DNA from: an uncultured Bacilli bacterium
Lineage (GTDB): Bacteria > Bacillota_I > Bacilli_A > RF39 > UBA660
NCBI GenBank assembly: GCA_934148845.1
Contig: CAKPDH010000004.1
Span: 62,001-126,000, forward strand
Length of the DNA stretch: 64,000 nt
Direction: 5' to 3'
Each line of letters opens with the position of its first letter. The stretch's first letter is position 1. Shown here piece by piece: positions 26,605 through 35,591 of the stretch. Both the position numbers and the translations under genes were made by a program. The notes under the pieces were generated by a model that saw only the letters and a program-made list of their open reading frames with translations, ran no database searches and was not told the origin of the DNA.

Positions 26605-27690
26605 TTGAGAGTATTAATAAGTGCAGGTGGAACTGGTGGACATATTTATCCTGCTTTGGCAATTATAAATAAAATAAAAGAAAAAGAACCTAATTCAGAA
26701 TTTTTATATATAGGTACACATAATAGAATGGAAAAAGATATAGTACCTAAAAATATTCCATTTAAGTCTATAGAAATATATGGCTTTAATAGAAAAAAAT
26801 TACTATCTAATTTTAAAACTATTAAATGTTTATTTAAAGCTGATAAGGAATGCAAGAAAATTATTAAAGATTTTAAGCCAGATATAGCTATAGGTTGTGG
26901 AGGTTATGTAACTTATCCAGTTATAAAAGAATCAAGTAAATTAGGTATAAAAACATTTATACATGAACAAAACAGTGTTGCTGGCAAAGCAAATTTAGTA
27001 TTATCAAGATATGCCGATCTAATTGGAGTATCATTTAAATCTAGTATAGATGAATTTCCTAAAGAAAAGGTCGTATTTACTGGAAATCCTTGTGGGTCTA
27101 GTGCTGTAAAAGCAGTTCCTATGGAAAAGGAAAAATTAGGATTTGATAAGAATAAAAAATTAGTATTATTTGTAATGGGATCATTAGGCTCAAGTAAAAT
27201 AAATGAATTTTTAGTAAAATCTATGCAATTATTTAATAATAAAGATTATAATATTTTATTTATAACAGGTAAGCTTGATTATGATAATATAATCAAAAAC
27301 AAATTTCCAAGAAATGTAAAAGTTTTACCATATATAGATAATCTTACACGAGTTATGAAAAATACAGATTTGATTGTAACTCGAGCAGGAGCTTCTACAT
27401 TAAGTGAAATAATTGCTTTAAAACTGCCTTCAATATTAATACCAAGTCCATATGTACCAAATAATCATCAATATAAAAACGCAATTTCTATAGTTGATTT
27501 AGGTGCTGCTAGAATGATAGAGGAAAAAAATTTAAGTGGCGATATATTAGTAAGAGAGATTGATAATATTTTATATAAAGAAGAAAATATATTAAAAATG
27601 AAAAATAGTTTATCTAAATTAAATGCAGGTGATAGTGCATCTATAATTTATGATAATATTAAGAAATTAGTGGGTAGGAATTCTAAATGA
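26605..27690 (+). CDS. murG: Lipid II synthase MurG (UDP-GlcNAc transferase)
   Basis: 361 residues. Adds GlcNAc to lipid I at the inner face of the membrane. The N-terminal SAGGTGGHIYPALA loop and the C-terminal RAGASTLSEIIAL donor-binding motif are clear; EQNSVAGKAN and PYVPNNHQYKNA are also conserved. The start is TTG at 26605 after AGGAG; no ATG fits the N-terminus. It ends in TGA within an ATGA overlap with murB, evidence for translational coupling and for TGA as a true stop. Confidence 0.97.
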   Translation: MRVLISAGGTGGHIYPALAIINKIKEKEPNSEFLYIGTHNRMEKDIVPKNIPFKSIEIYGFNRKKLLSNFKTIKCLFKADKECKKIIKDFKPDIAIGCGGYVTYPVIKESSKLGIKTFIHEQNSVAGKANLVLSRYADLIGVSFKSSIDEFPKEKVVFTGNPCGSSAVKAVPMEKEKLGFDKNKKLVLFVMGSLGSSKINEFLVKSMQLFNNKDYNILFITGKLDYDNIIKNKFPRNVKVLPYIDNLTRVMKNTDLIVTRAGASTLSEIIALKLPSILIPSPYVPNNHQYKNAISIVDLGAARMIEEKNLSGDILVREIDNILYKEENILKMKNSLSKLNAGDSASIIYDNIKKLVGRNSK

Positions 27691-28583
27691 ATGTGATTAG
27701 AGAATTAAAAAAATTAGGAGTTGGTAAAGTCATAGCTTCACCTCTTATGAAGGATTATACAACCTATAAAGTAGGTGGTATGGCATTAGCTTTAGTTATT
27801 CCATACGATTGTTCTTCACTTATAACTTTACTTAAATATTTACGCATGAAAAATATTACATATAAAATTCTTGGTAATGGTTCTAATGTAATATTTAATG
27901 ATTCTAATTATAACGGTGTAATAATAAAACTAAGTGAATTTAATAATTTAAAAATTATTAATAATAAAATAATTGTAGGTGCTGGATATATGTTAAATAA
28001 GCTTGCAATTAGACTTTCTAGACTAGGATTTACTGGTATTGAGTTTGCAGCTGGTATACCAGGTACAGTTGGTGGGTCAATATATATGAATGCAGGTGCA
28101 TATAAATCAGATATGGGATATATAGTTAGAAGCATTAAAGTACTAACACCAGATTATGAAATAAAAACATTAACTAATCAAGATTTGAATTTTCACTATA
28201 GATCCTCGTATTTGCAATATCACAAAGATTATATTTGTATTGAAGCAACTATTCACCTTGTAAAAGGGAATCAAAAAGAAATTATGGAACTTATTAATGA
28301 AAGAAAAGCAAGAAGAGTTGAAACACAACCATTAGAATATCCAAGCGCTGGATCTGTATTTAGAAACCCAAAAGATAATTATGCAGGTAAATTAATAGAA
28401 GATTCAGGATGTAAGGGCAAAAGAATTGGGGATGCACAAGTTAGCTTAAAACATGCAAATTTTATTGTTAATTTAGGTTCTGCACGAGGTGAAGATGTAA
28501 AAGCATTAATTGAAGAAGTAAGAGATACGGTAAAAGAAAAATATAATATAGAATTAAAAATAGAACAAGAATTTGTTGAATAG
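27687..28583 (+). CDS. murB: UDP-N-acetylenolpyruvoylglucosamine reductase MurB
   Basis: 298 residues; reduces the enolpyruvyl group of UDP-GlcNAc to form UDP-MurNAc using NADPH and FAD. YKVGG, ILGNGSNVI, AAGIPGTVGGSIYMNAGAY, YRSSYLQ and PSAGSVFRNP are the FAD and catalytic motifs, and the length fits type IIa MurB. It overlaps murG by 4 bases (ATGA) and is followed by divIB 8 bases later. Confidence 0.97.
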   Translation: MNVIRELKKLGVGKVIASPLMKDYTTYKVGGMALALVIPYDCSSLITLLKYLRMKNITYKILGNGSNVIFNDSNYNGVIIKLSEFNNLKIINNKIIVGAGYMLNKLAIRLSRLGFTGIEFAAGIPGTVGGSIYMNAGAYKSDMGYIVRSIKVLTPDYEIKTLTNQDLNFHYRSSYLQYHKDYICIEATIHLVKGNQKEIMELINERKARRVETQPLEYPSAGSVFRNPKDNYAGKLIEDSGCKGKRIGDAQVSLKHANFIVNLGSARGEDVKALIEEVRDTVKEKYNIELKIEQEFVE

Positions 28584-28591
28584 GTGATTTT

Positions 28592-29269
28592 ATGAAGGGA
28601 AAAAAGAAAAGAGTAAAACGCAAACTTAATGTTAAAAGAGTAATTGTATTTTTACTTAGTGTTTTAATCTTATCTTTTTTTATATATAAATTAGTTAATG
28701 TAAATATATCTAATATATATATAAAAGGTAATAATTATTTAACTGATCAATATATCATTGATATAAGTGGATTAAGTAATTATCCTAATTCATTATCAAA
28801 TATTAGTTTTAATATAGAAAAAAAATTAAAAAAAGATTCATTTATTTTAGATGCTAAAGTAAAAAAAAGAGGATTATTAAATAAAGTATATATTGAAATT
28901 ATAGAAAATTATCCATTATATTATTATGCTAGTCTTGATAAAACAGTATTATATAACGGTGATATGATAGATGGAAATATTTCGAATATTACTTTAATAA
29001 ATAAAATACCTGATACGATATATGATAAATTTATGTCTAAATTTAGAGACCTTGAGTATAGTGTTTTAGATAGAATATCTGAAGTTAGATATAATCCAAA
29101 TGAAGTTGATAGCGAAAGATTTTTAATACTTATGAATGATGAAAATTATGTATATGTAACTTTAAATAGATTTTTAAATTTAAATAAATATGTAGATATA
29201 ATTAAAACATTTAGTGGAAAAAAAGGGGTTTTGCATTTAGATAGTGGAGAATATTTTGAGATTAGATAA
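28592..29269 (+). CDS. divIB: Cell division protein DivIB/FtsQ
   Basis: 225 residues: a basic cytoplasmic N-terminus (KGKKKRVKRKLNVKR), one membrane segment (about 17-33), a POTRA domain (ISNIYIKGNNYLTDQYI) and a beta domain (VYIEIIENYPLYYYA). DivIB helps assemble the FtsL-DivIC-FtsW-PBP complex at the septum. Position after murG-murB is the conserved dcw order. The binding site is TAGGTGAT. Confidence 0.9.
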   Translation: MKGKKKRVKRKLNVKRVIVFLLSVLILSFFIYKLVNVNISNIYIKGNNYLTDQYIIDISGLSNYPNSLSNISFNIEKKLKKDSFILDAKVKKRGLLNKVYIEIIENYPLYYYASLDKTVLYNGDMIDGNISNITLINKIPDTIYDKFMSKFRDLEYSVLDRISEVRYNPNEVDSERFLILMNDENYVYVTLNRFLNLNKYVDIIKTFSGKKGVLHLDSGEYFEIR

Positions 29270-29298
29270 TTGTAAAATTATAAAATATTTGTTATAAT
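29270..29298 (+). promoter_or_regulatory. Promoter of the RNase J-like gene
   Basis: TTGTAA (29270-29275), 17-bp spacer, TATAAT (29293-29298). Confidence 0.65.
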
Positions 29299-29325
29299 TA
29301 CTAATACGAAAAAGAAAGGAGTTTT

Positions 29326-30969
29326 ATGAGTAAAATTAAAATATTTGCTTTAGGTGGGCAAAACGAAGTCGGAAAAAACATGTATGTAGTTAATGTTGAT
29401 TCTAAAATATACGTATTTGAAGCTGGCCTTAAATATGCTGATGATAAGCTCTTAGGAGTAGATTATATAATACCTAATTATGATTATTTAATAGAAAATA
29501 AAGATAAAATAGTGGGCATATTTATAACACATGGACACGATGAACAAATGGGCGCATTATCTGATATGTTAATGGATTTAAAAGATGTACCAATATATGC
29601 TGGAAAATTTACTCTTGAAATAATTAAACAAGATTTAATAGAGAGTGGAATAAAAAATGCAAAATTAATAGAGATAAGTGCTCATAAAAAAATAAATTTT
29701 GGAAGTGAAAGTATTTTTCCAATACAAGTATCCCATGCACTACCAGATAGTTTTCTTTATGTTCTTTCGACAAAAGATGGATCTATTGTATTTAGTGGTA
29801 ATTATGTATTTGATCCATCAATGATGGGACCATATTCTATGGATATAGGAAAATTAGCATATATAGGAAAGCAAAATGTATTATGTTTAATGAATGAATC
29901 TCTTTATTCTGATAAAGTAGGATATACATCTCCAAATCATCATGCTAGTAAGGTTATAAGAACAACAATAGATGAAAACCCAGGTAGAATTTTCTTTAAC
30001 ATATTTGAAACTCAAATATATAGAATGCAAGAATTATTTAATGAAATATTAAAAACCGATAGAAATGTAGTAATAATGGGCAAGAGCTTAGAAAATATTA
30101 TTTTAAAGGGAATAGAACTTAATTACATTGATTTTGATTCTACAAGAATTAAACCAATAACGCATGTAAATGATGATAAGATAATTGTGATAATATCAAA
30201 TGAAAGAGAAAAACCATACTCTAGTTTAAAAAGAATACTTAGAAATTCAGATAAATTTGTAACATTAAAAGAAACAGATACGGTTGTTATGCTTTCACCT
30301 CTTTATGAAGGAACAGAAATAACAGCAACAAAAGTATTTAATAATATAGCTAAAGTTGGAGCTAATTTAATATTACTTTCAAAAAAATATTTATCTCCTC
30401 ATGCATCAAGTGAAGATATAATGCTTATGATAAATTTAATGAAACCAAAATATTATTTTCCTGTTATAGGTGAATATAGAAATCAAGTAGAAAATGCGCT
30501 TTTAGCAGAAAAATTAAATATAAGTAAAGAGAATATATTACTTAATTTAAATGGTGAAGTTATAACTTTTATAGATGGCAAATTAGTAGATGATTCAGAA
30601 AAGATTAAAATAGATGAAATATTAATAGATGGAAAAACTGTTGGAGATATAGGAGATTTAGTTTTAAAAGATAGAGAAATGCTAAGTGATAGTGGTATTG
30701 TAATTGTTAATGTTAATATTAATAAAGAAACACGTGCTATTATTAATAAACCAAATATTATAACTAAAGGATTTATTTATGTTAAAGATAATATAGAAAT
30801 ATTAAAAGAAAGTGAAGCTATAGTATCTAAAGTAGTAATTGATAATGTAAAAGAAAAATATATAGATTATAATAAAGTTAAAAATGGTATAAGAGAAAAA
30901 TTAGGTAAATATCTATATAAAGAAACAGAATGCAAGCCTATGATAATAATAGTTATTCAAGAAATTTAA
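29326..30969 (+). CDS. RNase J-like beta-CASP protein with degenerate metal site (J2-like)
   Basis: 547 residues with the full RNase J layout: MBL domain, beta-CASP domain and C-terminal domain. The N-terminal GGQNEVGKNMYVV matches GGxxEIGKNMYVV. The metal motif HxHxDH reads HGHDEQ at residues 69-74, so Asp is Glu and the last His is Gln. The GDF motif reads GNY (158-160) and SDSTNA is replaced by MNESLYS. H137 (VSHALPDS) and PHAS near the end remain. Known RNase J2 proteins show similar erosion and act as partners of J1. It sits between divIB and ftsA, an unusual place. Confidence 0.85.
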   Translation: MSKIKIFALGGQNEVGKNMYVVNVDSKIYVFEAGLKYADDKLLGVDYIIPNYDYLIENKDKIVGIFITHGHDEQMGALSDMLMDLKDVPIYAGKFTLEIIKQDLIESGIKNAKLIEISAHKKINFGSESIFPIQVSHALPDSFLYVLSTKDGSIVFSGNYVFDPSMMGPYSMDIGKLAYIGKQNVLCLMNESLYSDKVGYTSPNHHASKVIRTTIDENPGRIFFNIFETQIYRMQELFNEILKTDRNVVIMGKSLENIILKGIELNYIDFDSTRIKPITHVNDDKIIVIISNEREKPYSSLKRILRNSDKFVTLKETDTVVMLSPLYEGTEITATKVFNNIAKVGANLILLSKKYLSPHASSEDIMLMINLMKPKYYFPVIGEYRNQVENALLAEKLNISKENILLNLNGEVITFIDGKLVDDSEKIKIDEILIDGKTVGDIGDLVLKDREMLSDSGIVIVNVNINKETRAIINKPNIITKGFIYVKDNIEILKESEAIVSKVVIDNVKEKYIDYNKVKNGIREKLGKYLYKETECKPMIIIVIQEI

Positions 30970-30990
30970 GATCAATTTGATCTTTTTTTT
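30966..30990 (+). terminator. Terminator after the RNase J-like gene
   Basis: AAGATCA and TGATCTT stem with a 3-nt loop, then T7. Confidence 0.8.
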
Positions 30991-31030
30991 ATTATAAAAT
31001 AAAAAAATTTTAGTGTTTATTTAAATTTCT

Positions 31031-31059
31031 TTTACTTTTTATTTTTTTTATAGTATAAT
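31031..31059 (+). promoter_or_regulatory. Promoter of ftsA-ftsZ
   Basis: TTTACT (31031-31036), 17-bp spacer, TATAAT (31054-31059). Confidence 0.5.
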
Positions 31060-31083
31060 TATATGTAGATTGTAGGAGATGAT

Positions 31084-32331
31084 ATGATGAAGCACATTTA
31101 TACTAGTATTGATATAGGTTCTGATGCTATAAAGATAGTAGTATGTGAGCTATATAAAAACAAGATTAATTTGCTTGCTTCTTCTGCATTTAAATCTAAA
31201 GGAATAAAAAAGGGATTAATAACAGATGTTGATTTGGCTAGTGAATGTATCAAAGGTGCTTTTAGTGAAATAGAGGATATGCTTGGAATAAAAATAAAAA
31301 AGGTTGTTACGACTGTATCAAGTTTTAATGCTGAGTATTCCATTATAAAAGGTAATATTAAAATAAATTCTGAAAACAATATAATAACTAGTAGAGATAT
31401 TATTAAAGTACTTGAAGTGGCTATTAAATCTAATCCATATACATTAAGAGAAATGGTTACTATATTACCAGTTGATTATAGTGTAGATAATAAAGCATTT
31501 ATAAAGAATCCTAAAGGTCTTAGTGGAAGCGTTTTGGGATGTAGGGCAGTATTAATTACAACTCCTAAAAAAAATGTTTATTCAGTAATAACTTTACTTG
31601 AAAACTTAGGCATTGAAGTTGTTGATATTTCACTAAATAATATAGGAGATCTATATTCGTTTAATAATAAAAATTTTCAAGATAAAGTTGGAGCTATTGT
31701 AAATATTGGTAGTGATATAACACAAGTATCTTTATATAATAAAAGTGTACTTGTTAAAAGTAGTACTTTAAATCAAGGTGGAAAAAATATTGATAGTGAT
31801 ATTTCTTATATGTTTAAAGTTGATATTCCAACAGCAAAAAAATTAAAGTTAAATTTTGCTTTAGCGCATAAAAAATATGCAAGTCCAAATGATATTGTTA
31901 CTGTTAAAAGTGCATATGAAGACAATTTTAAGATAAACCAATTTGAGATATCTGAAGTTGTAATGTCTAGAATAGAAGAAATTTTAAATGAAGCTAAAAA
32001 AGAGATAAATCTATTGACAACAAGAAAAATAGATTATATTATAATAACAGGTGGTACTAGCAATATGACAGGCTTTGAATATGTTGTTAAAGATGTATTT
32101 GGGCCAGATGCTCATATTGGAAATGTAAAAATGCTTGGAATAAGAGATAATATTTATTCATCAGCAATAGGAAATATAGTTTATTTTATAAGTAGACTTA
32201 AATTAAAAGATAAAGATTACAGTATGGTTAGTGATGATGATGCATATCAAATTACGTCGCTTACTGGTAAAAAGTTAAATACATCAGATTCAATGCTAGG
32301 GAAAATATTTGGATATTTCTTTAGTGAATAG
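31084..32331 (+). CDS. ftsA: Cell division protein FtsA
   Basis: 415 residues; actin-like ATPase that tethers FtsZ to the membrane. The N-terminal YTSIDIGSDAIKIVV phosphate loop, GAIVNIGSDITQVSLY and IIITGGTSNMTGF are the actin-fold ATP motifs. The C-terminal MLGKIFGYFFSE is the amphipathic membrane-targeting helix. Two adjacent ATGs (31084 and 31087) fit the TAGGAG site; the first is given. ftsZ follows after 11 bases. Confidence 0.95.
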   Translation: MMKHIYTSIDIGSDAIKIVVCELYKNKINLLASSAFKSKGIKKGLITDVDLASECIKGAFSEIEDMLGIKIKKVVTTVSSFNAEYSIIKGNIKINSENNIITSRDIIKVLEVAIKSNPYTLREMVTILPVDYSVDNKAFIKNPKGLSGSVLGCRAVLITTPKKNVYSVITLLENLGIEVVDISLNNIGDLYSFNNKNFQDKVGAIVNIGSDITQVSLYNKSVLVKSSTLNQGGKNIDSDISYMFKVDIPTAKKLKLNFALAHKKYASPNDIVTVKSAYEDNFKINQFEISEVVMSRIEEILNEAKKEINLLTTRKIDYIIITGGTSNMTGFEYVVKDVFGPDAHIGNVKMLGIRDNIYSSAIGNIVYFISRLKLKDKDYSMVSDDDAYQITSLTGKKLNTSDSMLGKIFGYFFSE

Positions 32332-32342
32332 AGGAGGAAATT

Positions 32343-33452
32343 ATGTTTGGATTAGAAATGGACCAAGTTGCTAAGATAAAGGTTATAGGTGTAGGTGGCG
32401 GTGGTAACAATGCTGTTAACCGTATGATAGAATCAGGTGTTAAAGGCGTTGAATTCATTGTCGCTAATACAGACCTTCAAGTTTTAAATTGTTCAAAAGC
32501 TCCAACTAAAATTCAAATAGGAGAAAATTTAACTGGAGGAAGAGGAGCAGGTGCTAAGCCAGAAGTAGGTAGAGAAGCTGCTCTTGAGAGTAAAAAGGAA
32601 ATAGAAGAAGCACTATCAGGTGCTGATATGATTTTTGTAACTTGCGGAATGGGAGGCGGTACTGGAACAGGTGCAGCACCAGTAATAGCAGGTATAGCTC
32701 AAGAGTTAGGAGCACTTACTGTAGGTATTATTACAAAGCCATTTTCTTGGGAAGGAAAAAGGAGAATGGATCAGGCTAATGCAGGACTTGAAGAGCTTAA
32801 GAAAAATGTTGATACATTAATTGTAATTCCAAATGATAAATTAAAAGACATAATAGATAAATCAACTCCATTATTAGAATCATTTAAAGAAGTTGATAAT
32901 GTACTTAGAAGAGGAGTACAATCAATATCAGATTTAATAGCTGTAGCTGGACTTATAAATCTAGATTTTGCAGACGTTAAGACAGTTATGGAAAAGCGTG
33001 GCAAAGCTCTTATTGGAATTGGTATTGGTGTTGGTGAAAATAGAGCACGTGAAGCTGCAGAACAGGCTATTTCAAGCCCACTTCTTGAAACAAGTATAGA
33101 TGGCGCAACAGATGCTATAATAAATGTTACAGGTGGTAATAATTTAACATTATATGAAGTAGAGGAAGCTGCTGAGGTTATAAGAACAAGTGCAAATACT
33201 GATATTAATACAATATTTGGAGCAGTAATTAATGAAAATTTAAATGATGAAATTATAGTTACTGTAATTGCTACTGGATTTGATGACAAAGAAAAAGAAG
33301 TAGTAGAAGAGGTAAAATATAGAACTGATAGTGTAAGAGAAGATCTTCCTACTATGAATAGTTATGAATCAAATAATGTTGGATCTTCTAGCATTGATGA
33401 TGATACTGATGATATAATACCATCATTCTTAAGAAAAAGAGGTAGTTTTTAA
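32343..33452 (+). CDS. ftsZ: Cell division protein FtsZ
   Basis: 369 residues; tubulin-like GTPase that forms the Z ring. GGGGNNAVNRMI, the tubulin signature GGGTGTGAAP and the T7 loop region DFADVKTVM are all present. After a short acidic linker the C-terminal peptide DIIPSFLRKRGSF is the docking site for FtsA and SepF, both encoded in this window. GAGGAGG precedes the ATG, and a terminator follows. Confidence 0.98.
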   Translation: MFGLEMDQVAKIKVIGVGGGGNNAVNRMIESGVKGVEFIVANTDLQVLNCSKAPTKIQIGENLTGGRGAGAKPEVGREAALESKKEIEEALSGADMIFVTCGMGGGTGTGAAPVIAGIAQELGALTVGIITKPFSWEGKRRMDQANAGLEELKKNVDTLIVIPNDKLKDIIDKSTPLLESFKEVDNVLRRGVQSISDLIAVAGLINLDFADVKTVMEKRGKALIGIGIGVGENRAREAAEQAISSPLLETSIDGATDAIINVTGGNNLTLYEVEEAAEVIRTSANTDINTIFGAVINENLNDEIIVTVIATGFDDKEKEVVEEVKYRTDSVREDLPTMNSYESNNVGSSSIDDDTDDIIPSFLRKRGSF

Positions 33453-33479
33453 AATTCTGATTTATTCGGAATTTTTTAT
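33450..33479 (+). terminator. Terminator after ftsZ
   Basis: AAAATTCTG with CGGAATTTT, T-run following. Confidence 0.7.
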
Positions 33480-33606
33480 ATATAAAAGATAATATAAATA
33501 ATTAATGTAAAAATAATATATAATTATGATATAATTGTAATAGAAAATATTTAAATGGATTTAAAATATTATTTTTATTAGTATATAATTAATTAGAGGT
33601 GAAAAT

Positions 33607-35247
33607 ATGACTGATATTGAAATAAGTAATAAGTGTAATATGAAAGATATTAAAGATGTAGCTTCCAAATTAAATATAGATTTAGATGATTTAGAATGTT
33701 ATGGTAAATATAAAGCTAAAATAAATTTAAAATCAAAAGGAAAAAGTAATGGCAAGTTAATTTTAGTTACATCAATTAATCCTACTCCATATGGAGAAGG
33801 TAAAACCACTATGAGTATAGGAATAAATGATGCACTAAGAAAACTTAATAAAAATAGTGTAGTTGTATTAAGAGAGCCATCATTAGGACCTGTTTTTGGA
33901 ATTAAAGGAGGAGCTACTGGTGGAGGATATTCACAAGTAGTACCAATGGAAGATATTAATTTACATTTTACTGGTGATATACATGCAATAGAGTCTGCTA
34001 ATAATCTTTTATGCGCTATAATTGATAATCATATATATCAGGGTAATGAACTAAATATTAAAGAAATATTATTTAATAGATGTGTTGATTTAAATGATAG
34101 AGCCCTACGTAATGTTGTATTAAAATATGATAATAAAGGACTAGAGAGAGTCGATCATTATAATATAACAGTAGCAAGTGAAATAATGGCAATATTATGT
34201 CTTTCTTCTGATATGGAGGATTTAAAATACAGAATTGGAAATATATTAATAGGTTATGATATAAATTCTAATCCGATTTTTGCTCGTGATTTAAAGTGTG
34301 TTGATGCTATTGCAATATTACTAAAAGATGCAATTAAGCCTAATTTAGTTCAAACTCTTGAAGGAAATCCAGCAATAATACATGGTGGTCCTTTTGCAAA
34401 TATTGCACATGGATGTAATTCGATAATTGCAACTCATATGGCTTTATCACTTTCAGATTATGTAGTTACTGAAGCTGGATTTGGTGCTGATTTAGGTGCT
34501 GAAAAATTTCTAGATATAAAATGCCAAGTAGCTAATTTAAAACCTAATTGTGTAGTTATAAACGCAACAATTAGAGCACTTAAATATAACGGTGGAGTAC
34601 TAAAAGAAGATATTAATAATAAAAATTTAGAAGCATTAAAAAAAGGTATTAAAAACTTAGAAAAACATATAAAAAATATAAGTAAGTTTACTAAAAATAT
34701 CGTTGTATGTTTAAATAAATTTAATACAGATAAAGAAGAAGAGATAAGTTATGTATTAGACTTTGTACATAATATGGGATATCCAATATCAGTGTGTTAT
34801 TCTTACTCATTAGGAAGTAAGGGCGCTTTAGATCTTGCAAATAATATAATTAATATTTGTAATAATGAAGTAGATTTTAAACCACTATATGATTTTAATG
34901 ACACAATAGTTAATAAAATTAACATTATATCAAAAGAAATATATGGTGCAAGTGAAGTGATATTTAGTGATGAAATTAAAGAAAAAATAAAAAATTTAGA
35001 AGATATTGGTATGGATAAATTACCTATATGTATAGCAAAAACTCAGTATTCATTTACAGATGACCCTAAAATATTAGGAGCTCCAAGTAATTTTAAATTA
35101 AATATAACGGATATAAAATTATCAAGTGGGGCTTCATTCATTGTAGTTTTAATGGGAAACATAATGACTATGCCAGGATTATCTAAAAATGGAGCTTATC
35201 TAAATATGAAAATCGATAGTAATAGTAATATAACTGGTTTGTTTTAA
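33607..35247 (+). CDS. fhs: Formate-tetrahydrofolate ligase
   Basis: 546 residues. Makes 10-formyl-THF from formate, ATP and THF for purine and fMet-tRNA synthesis. The ATP loop TPYGEGKTTMSIG, REPSLGPVFGIKGGATGGGY and EAGFGADLGAEKF are family hallmarks. It is a little shorter than the usual ~556 residues. It stands alone after ftsZ with an AGAGGTGA site. Other C1 genes (folD, glyA) are not in the window. Confidence 0.97.
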   Translation: MTDIEISNKCNMKDIKDVASKLNIDLDDLECYGKYKAKINLKSKGKSNGKLILVTSINPTPYGEGKTTMSIGINDALRKLNKNSVVVLREPSLGPVFGIKGGATGGGYSQVVPMEDINLHFTGDIHAIESANNLLCAIIDNHIYQGNELNIKEILFNRCVDLNDRALRNVVLKYDNKGLERVDHYNITVASEIMAILCLSSDMEDLKYRIGNILIGYDINSNPIFARDLKCVDAIAILLKDAIKPNLVQTLEGNPAIIHGGPFANIAHGCNSIIATHMALSLSDYVVTEAGFGADLGAEKFLDIKCQVANLKPNCVVINATIRALKYNGGVLKEDINNKNLEALKKGIKNLEKHIKNISKFTKNIVVCLNKFNTDKEEEISYVLDFVHNMGYPISVCYSYSLGSKGALDLANNIINICNNEVDFKPLYDFNDTIVNKINIISKEIYGASEVIFSDEIKEKIKNLEDIGMDKLPICIAKTQYSFTDDPKILGAPSNFKLNITDIKLSSGASFIVVLMGNIMTMPGLSKNGAYLNMKIDSNSNITGLF

Positions 35248-35251
35248 TAAT

Positions 35252-35279
35252 TTGACTTTTTTAAAAATAATAGTATAAT
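35252..35279 (+). promoter_or_regulatory. Promoter of the 40-residue membrane peptide gene
   Basis: TTGACT (35252-35257), 16-bp spacer, TATAAT (35274-35279). Confidence 0.65.
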
Positions 35280-35303
35280 ACTATGTAGTTTGGGAGGTAT
35301 AGT

Positions 35304-35426
35304 ATGAAGTGGGGAGTAAGATCAATGGTGTGGTATGTTTTTATATTAATTGTTGCGTTTTGTGTTTCACTATATTACTATGTACAATTTATTAATGATC
35401 CAACCATACAGGAATTGTTTTTCTAA
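35304..35426 (+). CDS. 40-residue single-pass membrane peptide
   Basis: Starts MKWGVRSMVWYVFILIV, with one membrane helix (about residues 7-27) and a short acidic end. It has an independent consensus promoter, a TGGGAGGT binding site and its own terminator, so it is expressed as a single-gene unit. No family is recognised. Similar short unannotated peptides are easily missed by gene callers. Confidence 0.65.
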   Translation: MKWGVRSMVWYVFILIVAFCVSLYYYVQFINDPTIQELFF

Positions 35427-35448
35427 AATAGTTATTTAACTATTTTTT
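35425..35448 (+). terminator. Terminator after the 40-residue gene
   Basis: AAAATAGTT and AACTATTTT stem, then a T-rich tail. Confidence 0.75.
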
Positions 35449-35471
35449 TCTTTTAAATGAATAAAAATATA

Positions 35472-35500
35472 TTGACAAGCATATAATAAAATGTTATATT
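35472..35500 (+). promoter_or_regulatory. Promoter of the str operon
   Basis: TTGACA (35472-35477, perfect -35), 17-bp spacer, TATATT (35495-35500). Suits a highly expressed ribosomal operon. Confidence 0.75.
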
Positions 35501-35506
35501 ATATTA

Positions 35507-35570
35507 GGTTTTAATTAGATTTGCCTTATGCAAATCTTTAATTAAGATAAAAAATGATACACCTGGTGGT
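35507..35570 (+). promoter_or_regulatory. Structured leader of the rpsL operon
   Basis: Two hairpins lie between the promoter and rpsL: AGATTTGC/GCAAATCT at 35518-35538 with AT-rich extension, and ACACC/GGTGT at 35556-35569 ending just before the ribosome binding site. No T run follows, so it is not a plain terminator. It could be a ribosomal-protein autoregulation site, which is inference. Confidence 0.4.
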
Positions 35571-35591
35571 GTGGAAAGAAAGGAGATATTT

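Noticed and set aside
32771..33289. Minus-strand frame of 172 codons inside ftsZ
   Set aside because: Shadow of the conserved FtsZ frame.
35507..35570. Metabolite riboswitch in front of rpsL
   Set aside because: No known aptamer consensus and no terminator; a ribosomal-protein leader is more plausible.
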